NCBI GenBank assembly: GCA_012840135.1 | Contig: DUMA01000001.1 | Coordinates: 1 to 64,000 of the forward strand | DNA from: Thermoanaerobacterales bacterium | Lineage (GTDB): Bacteria; Bacillota; Thermosediminibacteria; Thermosediminibacterales; Tepidanaerobacteraceae | Reading direction: 5' to 3' | Length of the DNA stretch: 64,000 bases | Shown here: positions 39,642 through 46,839 of the stretch, one piece after another | How the letters are laid out: each line of letters begins with the position of its first letter | How positions within the stretch are numbered: the first letter of the stretch is position 1 | Notes under the pieces: model-generated | What the model was told of the DNA's origin: nothing | Databases searched by the model: none | What the model saw: only the letters and a program-made list of their open reading frames with translations | Program-made: the position numbers and the translations under genes

Positions 39642-40622
39642 GTGAAACGGAGGGTTTTAGCGTTATTGTTGTGCATCGTGGTGGCTGGAAGTTTACTGGT
39701 GGGTTGCGGAAGTAAACCTGCCGAGCAGCAGTCTCCGGCGCCGGCGGAAAATTCCGCCCAGAGCAAGCCTGAAGAGCAGCCAGCTGCTGAAAAGTACAAA
39801 GTGTACTTGATTACAATGGACCAGATGGATCAGCACTGGGTAAATGTGGATAAGGGCTGCAAAAAAGCGGTGGATGAGCTTGGCAACATCGATTACCAGT
39901 GGCTGGCGCCCGACGTCAAAGATGATGCAAAGCAGATCGAATGCATCAACAATGCGGTGGCCGGCGGCGCCGATGCTATACTGCTTGCCGCCAACGGCCC
40001 TGTAGCCGTCACATCGGCTCTTGAGGAAGCACAAAAGGCCGGAGTAAAGATTGTATATGTAGACTCGCCCGCAGATTTTCCGGGTATTGCCACTTTTGCC
40101 ACCGACAACAAGGCTGCCGGGAAAACCGCAGGGGAGGAGATGCTTAAGGCCCTGCAAGCTGCAGGCATCACGGAAGGCAAGATAGGTATAGTAAATGTCA
40201 ATGCCGCCACGGCGTCTGTTGTGGCAAGGGAGGAAGGTTTCCGCTCCGCCTTTGAAGGTTCAAAGTTCCAGATCCTGGAGACACAGTACAGTGAAGGCGA
40301 TGCTGCAAAATCCAAGGATATAGCCGCCAACTACATCACTCAGGGCTGTGTAGGAATCTTCGGCGCCAATGAAGGCTGTACCGTAGGGACCGGCAACGCC
40401 ATCAAGGAAGCAGGGAAAAATGTTATCGGTGTCGGGTTTGATAAGTCCGATGCGATTCTCAATCTTATAAAAGAAGGGTTCCTGGTATGCACCATGGCTC
40501 AAAACCCGGATGTCATGGGCTACGAGGGCATGAAGGCTGCAGCTCAGGCTCTGAGCGGCCAGTATACAGGTCCAAAAAATGTTGATACCGGCGTGACGGT
40601 GCTCGACAAATCCAAGCTGTGA
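39642..40622 (+). CDS. Sugar ABC transporter substrate-binding lipoprotein (RbsB-like)
   Basis: A 326-residue lipoprotein behind GGGAGGATTG. The lipobox is Leu-Leu-Val-Gly-Cys (Cys22), followed by a Pro/Ala/Glu linker and a Peripla_BP_4 domain: 'Met-Asp-Gln-Met-Asp-Gln-His-Trp', 'Asn-Asn-Ala-Val-Ala-Gly-Gly-Ala-Asp-Ala-Ile-Leu-Leu', 'Val-Asp-Ser-Pro-Ala', 'Val-Gly-Phe-Asp-Lys-Ser'. It captures the sugar outside the cell for the RbsAC-like importer. The exact sugar cannot be read. A strong terminator follows. Confidence 0.93.
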   Translation: MKRRVLALLLCIVVAGSLLVGCGSKPAEQQSPAPAENSAQSKPEEQPAAEKYKVYLITMDQMDQHWVNVDKGCKKAVDELGNIDYQWLAPDVKDDAKQIECINNAVAGGADAILLAANGPVAVTSALEEAQKAGVKIVYVDSPADFPGIATFATDNKAAGKTAGEEMLKALQAAGITEGKIGIVNVNAATASVVAREEGFRSAFEGSKFQILETQYSEGDAAKSKDIAANYITQGCVGIFGANEGCTVGTGNAIKEAGKNVIGVGFDKSDAILNLIKEGFLVCTMAQNPDVMGYEGMKAAAQALSGQYTGPKNVDTGVTVLDKSKL

Positions 40623-40653
40623 TTCAAATCGTATGTTGGCATTTTATTATAAG

Positions 40654-40688
40654 AGGTGGTTTTTACTAAAAGTAAAACCACCTTTTTT
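40654..40688 (+). terminator. Terminator of the sugar transporter operon
   Basis: AGGTGGTTTTTAC (40654-40666) pairs with GTAAAACCACCT (40672-40683), with one bulged T, and is followed by TTTTT. Confidence 0.92.
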
Positions 40689-40743
40689 GTAATTATTGTA
40701 TTACTAGTAAATGCGTGATATTATAGAATCAGAGGTGATAAAA

Positions 40744-40985
40744 ATGCAGTATCAGAACATTACTCTGTCTATTCCCAAAGAACTTTTAAGAAAAATTAAA
40801 CATATAGCTATAGAAAAGCAGACGTCTATACAGCTCTTTTGACAAAGACTTTGGAAGAAATAGCGCAAAAAGAGAATTCTTATGAAAAGGCTAAAAAGCA
40901 ACATTTATCTATATTAGAAACAGGTTTTGAGTTAGATACCTGCGGTAAAATAAATTGGAGAAGAGAGGATCTTCATGAGATATAA
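40744..40985 (+). pseudogene. Frameshifted ribbon-helix-helix antitoxin (VapB/CopG type)
   Basis: The ATG at 40744 opens 'Ile-Thr-Leu-Ser-Ile-Pro-Lys-Glu-Leu-Leu-Arg-Lys-Ile-Lys', an RHH antitoxin start, but that frame stops at 40842. The rest of the family ('Leu-Leu-Thr-Lys-Thr-Leu-Glu-Glu-Ile' and the tail 'Gly-Lys-Ile-Asn-Trp-Arg-Arg-Glu-Asp-Leu-His-Glu') continues in another frame to TAA 40983-40985. One missing T near 40829 explains the break. No PIN toxin gene follows; its tail overlaps the EamA gene start. Confidence 0.7.
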
Positions 40986-41898
40986 TTTGAAAAAGAGCCT
41001 TTTGGCAGACGGGGCCCTGCTGCTGATCACCATGACCTGGGGCCTTAATTTTGTCGTCATGAAAAACGCACTTATAAAAATAACACCCTATCTGTACCTT
41101 GGCATAAGATTTATGCTGGCTTCACTCATACTGGCTCTCATTTTTAACCGGCAGCTTAGAAAACTTTCGAAGGAAGAATTAAGAGGCGGGCTGATTATAG
41201 GTCTTTGTGTATTTTTGGGGTTTATAACCCAGACCGTCGGGCTTTTATATACTACCCCTGGAAAGTCAGGGTTTATAACCAGCACGTACGTGGTGCTGGT
41301 GCCTTTCCTTGCATTTTTCCTGACAAAGGAGTTTCCCGGCTGGTTTCAGGTGCTGGGGGCCGCAGTTACCTTCTTAGGTCTTGGTATAATTTCTATTAAT
41401 GAAGATTTTACTATAAACTTCGGAGATGCTTTGACACTGGTGTGTGCGGTGGCTTTTGCACTTCAGATAATTTACACCGAGCAATACGTTAAAAAATCGA
41501 ACCCCATAAACATCGCCATTTTACAGACGGGAGTCACGGGATTTTTGACACTGGTCATAGGGCTCTGGCTGGAACCCTTGCCGGAGACCATAGATCCTGC
41601 AATCTGGACGGCCATACTGTATGCGGTAATCTTTTGTACGGCCGGAGCCTTTGTCATTCAAAACATAGCTCAAAAATATACCAGTTCCACCCATGCGGCG
41701 GTCATAATGGGAATGGAATCGGTATTTGCCGGGCTTTTTTCTTTTATTTTCTGGGGCGAAATCATTTCACTGAGAACATTGATAGGGTTTGCCCTCATCT
41801 TCGGAGGAGTCCTGATAACGGAACTTATGCCGTCTGCCGATCTAAGAGTCAAAAGCAGGACATTGGATGAACAGGCAGAACTTAACCAGGAGATATAA
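40975..41898 (+). CDS. EamA/DMT family transporter
   Basis: A 307-residue membrane protein with ten predicted spans in two EamA halves. The first half opens 'Met-Thr-Trp-Gly-Leu-Asn-Phe-Val-Val-Met-Lys', a standard DMT start, with 'Pro-Gly-Lys-Ser-Gly-Phe-Ile-Thr' between spans 3 and 4. The second half includes 'Ser-Thr-His-Ala-Ala-Val-Ile-Met-Gly-Met-Glu-Ser-Val-Phe-Ala' and 'Ile-Gly-Phe-Ala-Leu-Ile-Phe-Gly-Gly-Val'. These proteins usually export amino acids or metabolites. Its ATG lies inside the end of the broken antitoxin gene, with AGAGAGGA as site. Confidence 0.9.
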   Translation: MRYNLKKSLLADGALLLITMTWGLNFVVMKNALIKITPYLYLGIRFMLASLILALIFNRQLRKLSKEELRGGLIIGLCVFLGFITQTVGLLYTTPGKSGFITSTYVVLVPFLAFFLTKEFPGWFQVLGAAVTFLGLGIISINEDFTINFGDALTLVCAVAFALQIIYTEQYVKKSNPINIAILQTGVTGFLTLVIGLWLEPLPETIDPAIWTAILYAVIFCTAGAFVIQNIAQKYTSSTHAAVIMGMESVFAGLFSFIFWGEIISLRTLIGFALIFGGVLITELMPSADLRVKSRTLDEQAELNQEI

Positions 41899-41904
41899 TA
41901 CTTA

Positions 41905-41933
41905 CAAAAAAAGGGCGGAGATGTTTCTCCGCC
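41905..41933 (-). terminator. Terminator between EamA gene and liv operon, oriented for the liv operon
   Basis: GGCGGAGA (41914-41921) pairs with TCTCCGCC (41926-41933). The run of seven A at 41906-41912 becomes a U-run on the minus strand, 47 bases after the livF stop. The plus side lacks a T-run, though the hairpin follows the EamA stop closely. Confidence 0.8.
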
Positions 41934-41979
41934 GTCTGGAAATCCTGAATATTCAACCGGAACTTTTGAACCGGGAGGA

Positions 41980-42684
41980 CTATTCCCCCAGATAAGCCTT
42001 TTTTACCTGTTCGTTGTTCAGCAGATTTTTAGCCGTATCTTCCAGGACTATCCGTCCGGTTTCTATTACATATCCTTTGTGCGCTATGGAAAGCGCCATA
42101 TGGGCGTTCTGTTCCACCAGGAGGATGGTGGTGCCGCTCTGGTTTATTTCCTGGATGATATCGAAGATATTGGAAACTATCATTGGAGCAAGGCCCATGG
42201 AAGGCTCATCCAGAAGAAGCAGCTTCGGCCTTGCCATCAGAGCCCTCCCTATGGCCAGCATCTGCTGCTCGCCGCCCGATAGAGTGCCTGCTATCTGTTT
42301 TAAGCGCTGCTTCAAAATTGGAAAGAGCTCAAAGACCCGCTCCAGATCTTTTCTTATAAGATTCTTATCCCCATTCAGATATCCTCCGAGCTGCAGATTC
42401 TCGAGCACGGTCATGCGGGGGAAAACCCTCCGGCCTTCCGGGACCATGGCTATGCCTGAACCCACGATATCCGAGGTGGGTTTTCCCGTTATATCCTTTC
42501 CCCGAAAAAAAATCTTTCCAGAACTTATACTCACCAGGCCGCAGATGGCCTTCAGGGTGGTAGTTTTTCCCGCCCCGTTGGCGCCTATTACCGTCACTAT
42601 CTCTCCCTGATTGATTTCCAGTGAAATGCCCTTCAATGCCTGGATGTTTCCGTAGTGTGTCACAACATTGTCCAGTCTTAACAT
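41980..42684 (-). CDS. livF: Branched-chain amino acid ABC transporter ATPase LivF
   Basis: A 234-residue ATPase with Walker A 'Gly-Ala-Asn-Gly-Ala-Gly-Lys-Thr-Thr', signature 'Leu-Ser-Gly-Gly-Glu-Gln-Gln-Met', and Walker B 'Leu-Leu-Leu-Leu-Asp-Glu-Pro-Ser-Met-Gly-Leu-Ala-Pro', the last phrase diagnostic for LivF. It ends 'Lys-Lys-Ala-Tyr-Leu-Gly-Glu'. It overlaps livG by seven bases and is the last gene of the operon. Confidence 0.95.
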   Translation of the reverse strand: MLRLDNVVTHYGNIQALKGISLEINQGEIVTVIGANGAGKTTTLKAICGLVSISSGKIFFRGKDITGKPTSDIVGSGIAMVPEGRRVFPRMTVLENLQLGGYLNGDKNLIRKDLERVFELFPILKQRLKQIAGTLSGGEQQMLAIGRALMARPKLLLLDEPSMGLAPMIVSNIFDIIQEINQSGTTILLVEQNAHMALSIAHKGYVIETGRIVLEDTAKNLLNNEQVKKAYLGE

Positions 42685-43466
42685 GCACGGACCTCCTTGC
42701 CGGCTCTGTCGCCCAGATAAGCCTTTATGACTTTTTCGTCGTTGCGCACCTTTTCGGGAGGCCCGTCGGCGATCTTTTTGCCATAATCCAGCACCATTAT
42801 CCTCTGGGAGATACCCATGACCAGCTTCATATCATGTTCTATCAAGAGAACGGTTTTCCCCATGTCGTTAATTTTATCGATAAGGTTAATCAATTCGTTA
42901 GTTTCCTGAGGGTTCATGCCGGCGGCGGGTTCATCGAGCAATATCAAATCCGGGTCCGTAGCAAGAGCCCGAGCCATTTCAAGGCGCCGCTGTTTACCGT
43001 AAGGGAGGTTTTTTGCTTTTTCCCCGGCTTCGCCGGCAAGACCTACGAAGTTGAGGATATCCATGGCCCTGTCCCGGACCTTTTTTTCTTCCTTTCTGGT
43101 GGCCGGTCCCCTGAAAATTGCTCCGAATACCCCGGTATTTGTGCGGCAATGCTGCCCTATGATGACATTATCCAGCACGCTCATTTCCCCGAAAAGCCTG
43201 ATGTTTTGAAAGGTGCGGGCAATGCCCATCTTTGTAATGTCATAGGGTTTGAGGTTTTTTATCTCCCTCTGTTTGAAGCAAATGGACCCCCGGGTGGGTG
43301 AATAAACGCCCGTAAGAAGGTTAAAAAGGGTGGTCTTTCCAGCGCCGTTGGGACCGATGAGGCTCAATATTTCCCCTTTGTTTATATTTATATCCACCGA
43401 ATCCAGGGCCGCCAGGCCTCCGAAAACCATGGTCAGGTCTTTACCTTCAAGCAGAGTCATTGTCAT
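42678..43466 (-). CDS. livG: Branched-chain amino acid ABC transporter ATPase LivG
   Basis: A 262-residue ATPase. Walker A is 'Gly-Pro-Asn-Gly-Ala-Gly-Lys-Thr-Thr', and the LivG hallmark 'Asp-Glu-Pro-Ala-Ala-Gly-Met-Asn-Pro-Gln-Glu' contains Walker B. The signature loop reads 'Leu-Pro-Tyr-Gly-Lys-Gln-Arg-Arg-Leu-Glu', as usual for LivG. Its ATG overlaps the livM stop by four bases. Confidence 0.95.
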   Translation of the reverse strand: MTMTLLEGKDLTMVFGGLAALDSVDININKGEILSLIGPNGAGKTTLFNLLTGVYSPTRGSICFKQREIKNLKPYDITKMGIARTFQNIRLFGEMSVLDNVIIGQHCRTNTGVFGAIFRGPATRKEEKKVRDRAMDILNFVGLAGEAGEKAKNLPYGKQRRLEMARALATDPDLILLDEPAAGMNPQETNELINLIDKINDMGKTVLLIEHDMKLVMGISQRIMVLDYGKKIADGPPEKVRNDEKVIKAYLGDRAGKEVRAC

Positions 43467-44359
43467 TGCCCTCCTTTCTCCGCAATCTTTTTGACTTTTA
43501 TTTTTCCAAAAACTGATGATTTTAGAAAATCAAAGGAAGTATCGCTCAAAAGGCCCTGAGGCCTTACGATCATCATCACCACCAGCAAAATGCCGTAAAA
43601 GACCATGCGGTACTGGGAGATGACCGGAGATACCGACCGCAAAAACTCCGGCAGGATCGTCAGTATGGTGGCGCCCAGCACGGCTCCGGATGTATTGCCC
43701 ATGCCGCCCAGGACGACCATGCACAATATTTCTATGGATTTCATGAAACCGAAATTATTGGGATTAATATAACGGAACAGGAATGCGAAAAGACCTCCTG
43801 CTATGCCGGCATAAAAGGCGCCGATGGCAAAGGCCAGGATCTTGAAGTTTGTTGTATTAATCCCCATAGCTTCGGCTGCCAGTTCATCTTCTCTGATGGC
43901 TATGAAGGATTTTCCCACCCGGGAGTTCATTATTCTGTTTAAAGAAAATATTACGAGGATGACGGCAGCTGCTACTATATATATGTTGGTTATCTTGGGA
44001 ATGCCACGAAGTCCCATGGGGCCACCAGTAATCTTGAGGTTCAGCAGGATATTCCTCATGATCTCCCCGAATCCCAGTGTCGCAATGGCAAGATAATCGC
44101 CCTTGAGCCGGAGGGTGGGGACTCCGATGATAAAGCCAAAAAAAGCTGCCGTCGCGGCTCCTATGATTAGGGCGACCAGAAAGGGGACGTGGAGTTTTAG
44201 GGCAAACAACGTGGCGGTGTAAGCTCCGATGCCCATGAAAGTAGCATGCCCAAGGGAAAGCTGTCCGGTGAAGCCCGATACGAGATTGAGACTTACTGCA
44301 AGTATTATGTTTATTCCTATTACCATTAATACCTGTAAATAATAATTCATCCACATCAC
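43463..44359 (-). CDS. livM: Branched-chain amino acid ABC transporter permease LivM
   Basis: A 298-residue permease with about nine spans. Diagnostic phrases: 'Leu-Asn-Leu-Val-Ser-Gly-Phe-Thr-Gly-Gln-Leu-Ser-Leu-Gly-His-Ala', 'Leu-Arg-Leu-Lys-Gly-Asp-Tyr-Leu-Ala-Ile-Ala-Thr-Leu-Gly-Phe-Gly-Glu' and 'Ile-Arg-Glu-Asp-Glu-Leu-Ala-Ala-Glu-Ala-Met-Gly', the ATPase-contact loop. It starts directly after the livH stop. Confidence 0.95.
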   Translation of the reverse strand: MMWMNYYLQVLMVIGINIILAVSLNLVSGFTGQLSLGHATFMGIGAYTATLFALKLHVPFLVALIIGAATAAFFGFIIGVPTLRLKGDYLAIATLGFGEIMRNILLNLKITGGPMGLRGIPKITNIYIVAAAVILVIFSLNRIMNSRVGKSFIAIREDELAAEAMGINTTNFKILAFAIGAFYAGIAGGLFAFLFRYINPNNFGFMKSIEILCMVVLGGMGNTSGAVLGATILTILPEFLRSVSPVISQYRMVFYGILLVVMMIVRPQGLLSDTSFDFLKSSVFGKIKVKKIAEKGGQ

Positions 44360-45253
44360 CTACACTTTCTCTTGAACTCTGCGGCCCATGAGTCCCGTCG
44401 GCTTAAACAGCAAAATGAGTATCAATACTGCAAAGGCTATGGCATCTTTATACTGCGACATGTATACGGCTCCCAGCACCTCAGCAAGCCCCAGAATGAG
44501 ACCTCCCACCATGGCGCCCGGGATATTGCCGATACCCCCGAGCACGGCGGCTACAAAGCCTTTAAGGCCAGGGAAGAAACCCATCATGGGGTCTGCAGAA
44601 TTAAAATATACCCCCACCAGAACTCCGGCGGCGCCTCCCAGGGCTGAACCTATAGCGAAGGTAAAGGATATAACCCTGTCTATCTTGATACCCATGAGCT
44701 GGGCTGTTTCCTTGTCCTGAGCGGTGGCCCTCATGGCCTGGCCGATTTTGGTTTTTTGTATGAGAAAATGAAGTCCAACCATGAGAAAAATGGATATAAT
44801 CAATATTAAAAGCTGCAGCGGGGAAATCTGGATGATTCCGAGATTTAAGCCCGGTGCGCTAAAATTAGCCGGAAATGCTCTCGCCTGAGGTCCCATGGCC
44901 AGTAGCGCAGCATTCTGTAAAAATATGGACACACCAATGGCGCTGATGAGAGGCGCTATCCGGTTTGCTTTTCTTAAAGGCCTGTAAGCTACCTTTTCGA
45001 TGATCACTCCCAGCATGCAGGCACCGGCCATTCCGGCAAGCAGCGCTGCAGCAAAAGGAAGTTTATATACGGTGACGGCCATCAGCCCAATAAAGGCGCC
45101 GGTCATATATATTTCGCTGTGGGCAAAATTTATTAGCTCCAGAATCCCGTAGACCATAGTGTAGCCCAAAGCTATGAGGGCATAGGTGCTTCCCAGTGTC
45201 AAACCGTTTACAACCTGTGCGAAAAACTGCGAAAAGAACATGTGGTTTTCCAT
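44360..45253 (-). CDS. livH: Branched-chain amino acid ABC transporter permease LivH
   Basis: A 297-residue permease with about eight spans. It opens 'Gln-Val-Val-Asn-Gly-Leu-Thr-Leu-Gly-Ser-Thr-Tyr-Ala-Leu-Ile-Ala-Leu-Gly-Tyr-Thr', then 'Met-Val-Tyr-Gly-Ile-Leu-Glu-Leu-Ile-Asn-Phe-Ala-His', the LivH signature, and has 'Met-Arg-Ala-Thr-Ala-Gln-Asp-Lys-Glu-Thr-Ala' as ATPase contact loop. It follows livK by 67 bases. Confidence 0.95.
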   Translation of the reverse strand: MENHMFFSQFFAQVVNGLTLGSTYALIALGYTMVYGILELINFAHSEIYMTGAFIGLMAVTVYKLPFAAALLAGMAGACMLGVIIEKVAYRPLRKANRIAPLISAIGVSIFLQNAALLAMGPQARAFPANFSAPGLNLGIIQISPLQLLILIISIFLMVGLHFLIQKTKIGQAMRATAQDKETAQLMGIKIDRVISFTFAIGSALGGAAGVLVGVYFNSADPMMGFFPGLKGFVAAVLGGIGNIPGAMVGGLILGLAEVLGAVYMSQYKDAIAFAVLILILLFKPTGLMGRRVQEKV

Positions 45254-45320
45254 TCCTTTCTAAATGGGAAAGTCAATGGACGAAGGACGTCCATTGACCC
45301 ATATTTTGTAAAACCCTTTT

Positions 45321-46505
45321 TTAACGGAGCTTGGAGAATTTGCCGTTTTCAACCTTGAGAATTATTATATCCTTTACAGCGTCGCCGTTTTCTGCAAAGG
45401 AAGTATTTCCGGTAATGCCGGGGAAGTCTTTGGTCTTTGCCATTTCTGCCTGCAGAGTTTCTCCGCCGGCGCCGTTTGCGTTCTTTATGGCGGAAAGCAG
45501 GATCTTGGCAGCATCATAAGCCTGGGCTGCGAACATGTCGGGTTCGCTGTTGAATTTTTCCTTGTAAGCTTTTACAAAGTTCTGTACGCTTTCAGCAGGG
45601 TCATCGGCGAAGAAACCAGCGGTGAATATGGCTCCCTCCACGGATTTGCCGCCCAGTTCCACCAGTTTGGGAGAATAGAATCCGTCGGCTCCCAGGATCT
45701 GGACCTTCAAGCCCTGCTCCTGAGCCTGCTGGGCTATTTTTGCAGCCTCGGTGTAATATCCTGCGATGTAAAGGGCATCAGGCTCGAATCCTTTTATCTT
45801 GGTGAGCTGTGCCCTGAAATCACTTTCGCCGTCGTTGTATGTTTCGATATCCACTACCTGTGCCAGTTCTTTGGCTTTTTTCTCAAAAGCGTTTTTGAGA
45901 GAAAGACCATAGTCGTTGTTTGTGAACATTATGGCGAATTTCTTAAGTCCCAGGTCTTTTGCGGCATATTCAGCAAGCTGTGTGGCCTGCACATCGTCGG
46001 AGAGACAGTTTCTGAAGATGTATTCTCCTATATCCGGAATACCTGTAGCCGTTGATGAAGAAGATATCATTACGACCTTGGCGTCGTTGGCAATGGGGCC
46101 TGCGGTCATGGTTTCGGAGCTCAGCACACCGCCCACTATGGCTATGACCTTATCCTGCTCGATGAGTTTTGTGGCCGCATTGGCCGCTTCGGTCTGATCT
46201 CCGCGAGTATCTTCAGAAAATAGTTTTACCTGTTTTCCGTTGATACCACCGGCTTTATTTATTTCATCTACGGCCACCTCTACCCCGTTTTTGGTGCTTA
46301 TGCCGTAGGTGGCGGTATTGCCCGTCAGAGGTCCGAGCGTACCTATCTTGATTACATCATCGCCGGCCGGCTGAGAGGAATTTGTATTTGAGGAACTGGA
46401 AGAACTGGAAGAATCAGTAGACTGGCTTTGCCCGCATCCGGCCAGAGCCAGCAGCGTTATTGCAATCACAAAGATCAGAATAGCAGTTTTTGAAATTTTA
46501 AACAT
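45321..46505 (-). CDS. livK: Branched-chain amino acid-binding lipoprotein LivK
   Basis: A 394-residue lipoprotein with lipobox Leu-Ala-Gly-Cys (Cys24) and a Ser/Asn-rich linker. The type I periplasmic-binding fold is seen in 'Ile-Lys-Ile-Gly-Thr-Leu-Gly-Pro-Leu-Thr-Gly', 'Ala-Ile-Val-Gly-Gly-Val-Leu-Ser-Ser-Glu-Thr', and 'Leu-Gly-Ala-Asp-Gly-Phe-Tyr-Ser'. It delivers Leu/Ile/Val (or related) to LivHMGF. The first gene of the operon, it lies behind a ykkC-class riboswitch with terminator. Confidence 0.93.
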   Translation of the reverse strand: MFKISKTAILIFVIAITLLALAGCGQSQSTDSSSSSSSSNTNSSQPAGDDVIKIGTLGPLTGNTATYGISTKNGVEVAVDEINKAGGINGKQVKLFSEDTRGDQTEAANAATKLIEQDKVIAIVGGVLSSETMTAGPIANDAKVVMISSSSTATGIPDIGEYIFRNCLSDDVQATQLAEYAAKDLGLKKFAIMFTNNDYGLSLKNAFEKKAKELAQVVDIETYNDGESDFRAQLTKIKGFEPDALYIAGYYTEAAKIAQQAQEQGLKVQILGADGFYSPKLVELGGKSVEGAIFTAGFFADDPAESVQNFVKAYKEKFNSEPDMFAAQAYDAAKILLSAIKNANGAGGETLQAEMAKTKDFPGITGNTSFAENGDAVKDIIILKVENGKFSKLR

Positions 46506-46595
46506 AATGAACCCCCTTTTAATAATGTCAAAAATTAAAATATTAGCACCCTAAAGGATAAGGGAACCATTAATATTTTGGCAACCACCTCCCGG

Positions 46596-46647
46596 TAAAA
46601 TAAAAACGGCATATTCACCCATGACAAAAGAAGGGTGGAACCTGCCG
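46596..46647 (-). terminator. Intrinsic terminator of the liv riboswitch expression platform
   Basis: On the minus strand CGGCA (46647-46643) plus CACCC (46637-46633) pair with GGGTG (46620-46616) and TGCCG (46611-46607), followed by TTTTTATTTTA. The CACCC arm overlaps the 3' strand of the aptamer closing stem, so the two structures exclude each other. Confidence 0.75.
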
Positions 46648-46737
46648 CTGGGGTCTTTTCTACCCACGGTGTACAATATTCTTGCTGTACCGCTCGGACC
46701 TGTCGCTTTCAGCCGGAACCCTAGGTACACTCCCACC
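46634..46737 (-). promoter_or_regulatory. ykkC-family riboswitch, probably the ppGpp subtype, controlling livKHMGF
   Basis: Read on the minus strand, the leader carries the ykkC conserved blocks in order: CTAGGGTTCCG (about 46724-46714), then GACAGGTCCGAGCG (about 46706-46693), then a GTAC-type hairpin, then ACACCGTGGG...AGAAAAGACCC. The closing stem is GGTGGGA (46737-46731) with TTCCACC (46640-46634). Ligand binding would hold TTCCACC and so block the terminator, an 'on' switch. ykkC RNAs split into guanidine, ppGpp and PRPP sensors; ppGpp types typically precede branched-chain amino acid genes, as here. The ligand is inferred from context. Confidence 0.82.
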
Positions 46738-46839
46738 AGAATCCATGATACTGTATTATAGCTTTTATATATTATAATCTAATTTTTATAAAATGTCACT
46801 AATAAAGTCATGGACTTTTATAAATTTTTTTTGCATGTT

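Noticed and set aside
46620-46650. T-box antiterminator (AGGGTGGAACC seen on the plus strand)
   Set aside because: It lies on the strand opposite to livK, no plus-strand gene follows, and the minus strand gives a coherent ykkC riboswitch instead.
46551-46736. 61-residue minus-strand open frame
   Set aside because: It is fully contained in the riboswitch and terminator and has no ribosome site.
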